From contig CAXMNC010000237.1 in the NCBI GenBank assembly GCA_964194625.1, positions 62,001-126,000 of the forward strand: 64,000 nucleotides of DNA. The letters are read 5' to 3'. Of the stretch, positions 62,994-64,000 are shown piece after piece. The notes below the pieces were generated by a model. That model had not been told where the DNA came from and searched no databases. It worked only from the letters and a program-made list of their open reading frames with translations. How positions within the stretch are numbered: position 1 is the first letter of the stretch; every line of letters starts with the position of its first letter. Origin of the DNA: SPGG2 sp964194625 (GTDB lineage Bacteria > Pseudomonadota > Gammaproteobacteria > Acidiferrobacterales > SPGG2). The translations under genes and the position numbers were made by a program.

Positions 62994-63405
62994 GGAATTT
63001 CCCCTACCTCGATACTCTACCGACGGCGCCGCCGGTCTCGATCTCATCGCCTGCATTGATGAACACCTGCGCGTCGAGCCTGGCGAAGCACATCTAGTTC
63101 CTACCGGGATTGCCATTCATATCGCTGATACCGAACTCGCGGCAGTGCTGTTGCCGCGTTCAGGTTTGGGGCACCGACACGGCATTGTCCTGGGTAATCT
63201 GGTCGGACTCATCGACTCCGATTATCAAGGTCAAGTGTTTGTATCATGCTGGAACCGAGGACACGAGCACTTCGTCATTCAGCCTGGCGACCGCATTGCG
63301 CAGATGGTGTTCGTACCGGTCGTACAGGCGCGCTTCGAGATTGTTGATGACTTCACACAATCATCACGCGGGGCCGGTGGGTTTGGTCACACCGGTAGAA
63401 AGTAA
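62950..63405 (+). CDS. dut: dUTP diphosphatase
   Basis: Removes dUTP to prevent uracil incorporation into DNA and provides dUMP. 151 residues with the trimeric dUTPase motifs in order: DGAAGLDL (about 25-32), LLPRSGLGHRHGIVLGN (about 67-83), GLIDSDYQGQV (about 86-96), GDRIAQMVF (about 112-120) and RGAGGFGHTG (about 138-147, motif 5). Confidence 0.97.
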   Translation: MRNVQLKILDARVGKEFPLPRYSTDGAAGLDLIACIDEHLRVEPGEAHLVPTGIAIHIADTELAAVLLPRSGLGHRHGIVLGNLVGLIDSDYQGQVFVSCWNRGHEHFVIQPGDRIAQMVFVPVVQARFEIVDDFTQSSRGAGGFGHTGRK

Positions 63406-63446
63406 ACCATGATCCAACTGTAGCACGGTGGCCTTCGCCAAAATCT

Positions 63447-64000
63447 GTGGAGCTCCCAGCCGAAATATTCAAAGCCTACGATATTCGTGGGATTGTCGGT
63501 ACATCGTTGACGCCCACGATCGTAACCCGGATCGGTCACGCGATTGGCAGTGAGGCACGTGCACGCAAGCAAGACACTGTCGCCGTCGGTCGTGACGGAC
63601 GCCTGTCGGGCCCAACCCTTGTTAAGGCCCTGGCCCAAGGGCTCTCGCAATCCGGTTGTAATGTTATTGATATCGGTATGGTGCCAACACCGGTACTCTA
63701 CTTCGCCACCCATCATCTCGGTACTCGGTGCGGTGTCAGCGTCACCGGCAGTCACAACCCACCCGAGTACAACGGCTTAAAAGTGGTGTTGGCCAGCGAA
63801 ACCCTAGCCGCCGACGCGATCCAAGATCTGCGCCGAAGATCGTTGGAAAATGATCTGTCCTCGGGTGCGGGCCGTATCACCGAAACCGATGTCAGTGAAG
63901 CCTACCTCGATCGCATTACCACCGACATCAAACTTGCTCGTCCTATGAAGATAGTCGTGGACTGTGGCAATGGTGTCGCCGGTAAGATCGCGCCGGTGCT
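63447..64000 (+). CDS. algC: Phosphomannomutase/phosphoglucomutase, N-terminal part
   Basis: Interconverts mannose or glucose 6- and 1-phosphates for LPS and exopolysaccharide precursors. The first 184 codons are in the window; it runs off the right edge. GTG start (ELPAEIFKAYDIRGIVG), the active-site phosphoserine in TGSHNPPEYNGLK (about 96-108), and the metal-binding and sugar-phosphate region beyond. It follows coaBC-dut, the typical dut-algC order. Confidence 0.93.
   Translation, partial: MELPAEIFKAYDIRGIVGTSLTPTIVTRIGHAIGSEARARKQDTVAVGRDGRLSGPTLVKALAQGLSQSGCNVIDIGMVPTPVLYFATHHLGTRCGVSVTGSHNPPEYNGLKVVLASETLAADAIQDLRRRSLENDLSSGAGRITETDVSEAYLDRITTDIKLARPMKIVVDCGNGVAGKIAPV

Overview
The window is a contiguous, almost fully coding stretch of a gammaproteobacterial chromosome with moderate G+C. 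Evidence for the class is the gene order. The blocks pgsA/hda, purMN, rpmBG-radC-coaBC-dut-algC, recN-fur-bamE-rnfH-ratA-smpB-ssrA, hrcA-grpE-dnaK-dnaJ-dapB-carAB-greA-rlmE-ftsH-folP-glmM-tpiA-secG and rimP-nusA are typical of non-enteric Gammaproteobacteria such as Legionellales-, Chromatiales- or Methylococcales-like lineages. I cannot name a genus. There are no phage genes, insertion sequences or CRISPR arrays.

Layout. 1-1164 (minus): the nusA 5' end, rimP and initiator tRNA-fMet. 1289-3419 (minus): a six-helix membrane protein, a YfcE-type phosphoesterase and a frameshifted cysZ. 3457-17886 (minus): a complete 14-gene respiratory complex I operon (nuoA to nuoN). It sits between tRNA-Leu(GAG) and tRNA-fMet, inside what is elsewhere a compact tpiA-secG-tRNA-rimP-nusA string. 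18067-35575 (minus): tRNA-Leu, secG, tpiA, glmM, folP, ftsH, rlmE, greA, carB, carA, dapB, dnaJ, dnaK, grpE and hrcA. 35784-41653 (mostly plus): nadK, recN, a short N-acetylglutamate-synthase-like GNAT, then fur, bamE, rnfH, ratA, smpB and tmRNA. 41654-43737 is the most accessory-looking segment: a type IV pilin-like gene with a sigma54-type promoter, a tandem pair of unknown membrane proteins and a non-coding-looking remnant. 43738-64000: xseB, ispA, folE2, a retropepsin-like protease, proS, a methyltransferase, a lytic transglycosylase, acyP, aspA, a small membrane protein, a PilZ-like protein, a LysM lipoprotein, wrbA, pgsA/hda, purMN, a desA-type desaturase, an HNH nuclease, rpmBG, radC, coaBC, dut and the start of algC.

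Regulation is unusually readable in the heat-shock operon. hrcA has a CIRCE operator overlapping a sigma70-like promoter. Both grpE and dnaK are preceded by near-perfect sigma32 promoters with identical 14-base spacers. This implies layered HrcA and sigma32 control.

The least-described items are: two copies of a palindromic repeat made of CAAG tetranucleotides every 7 bases, one of which has become the C-terminus of CarA; the tandem two-helix membrane paralogues downstream of ssrA; a large orphan PilZ-like protein with an acidic linker; and an initiator tRNA with a U1-U72 mismatch. I did not find a clear novel multi-gene defence or metabolic system; most of the window is conserved housekeeping.
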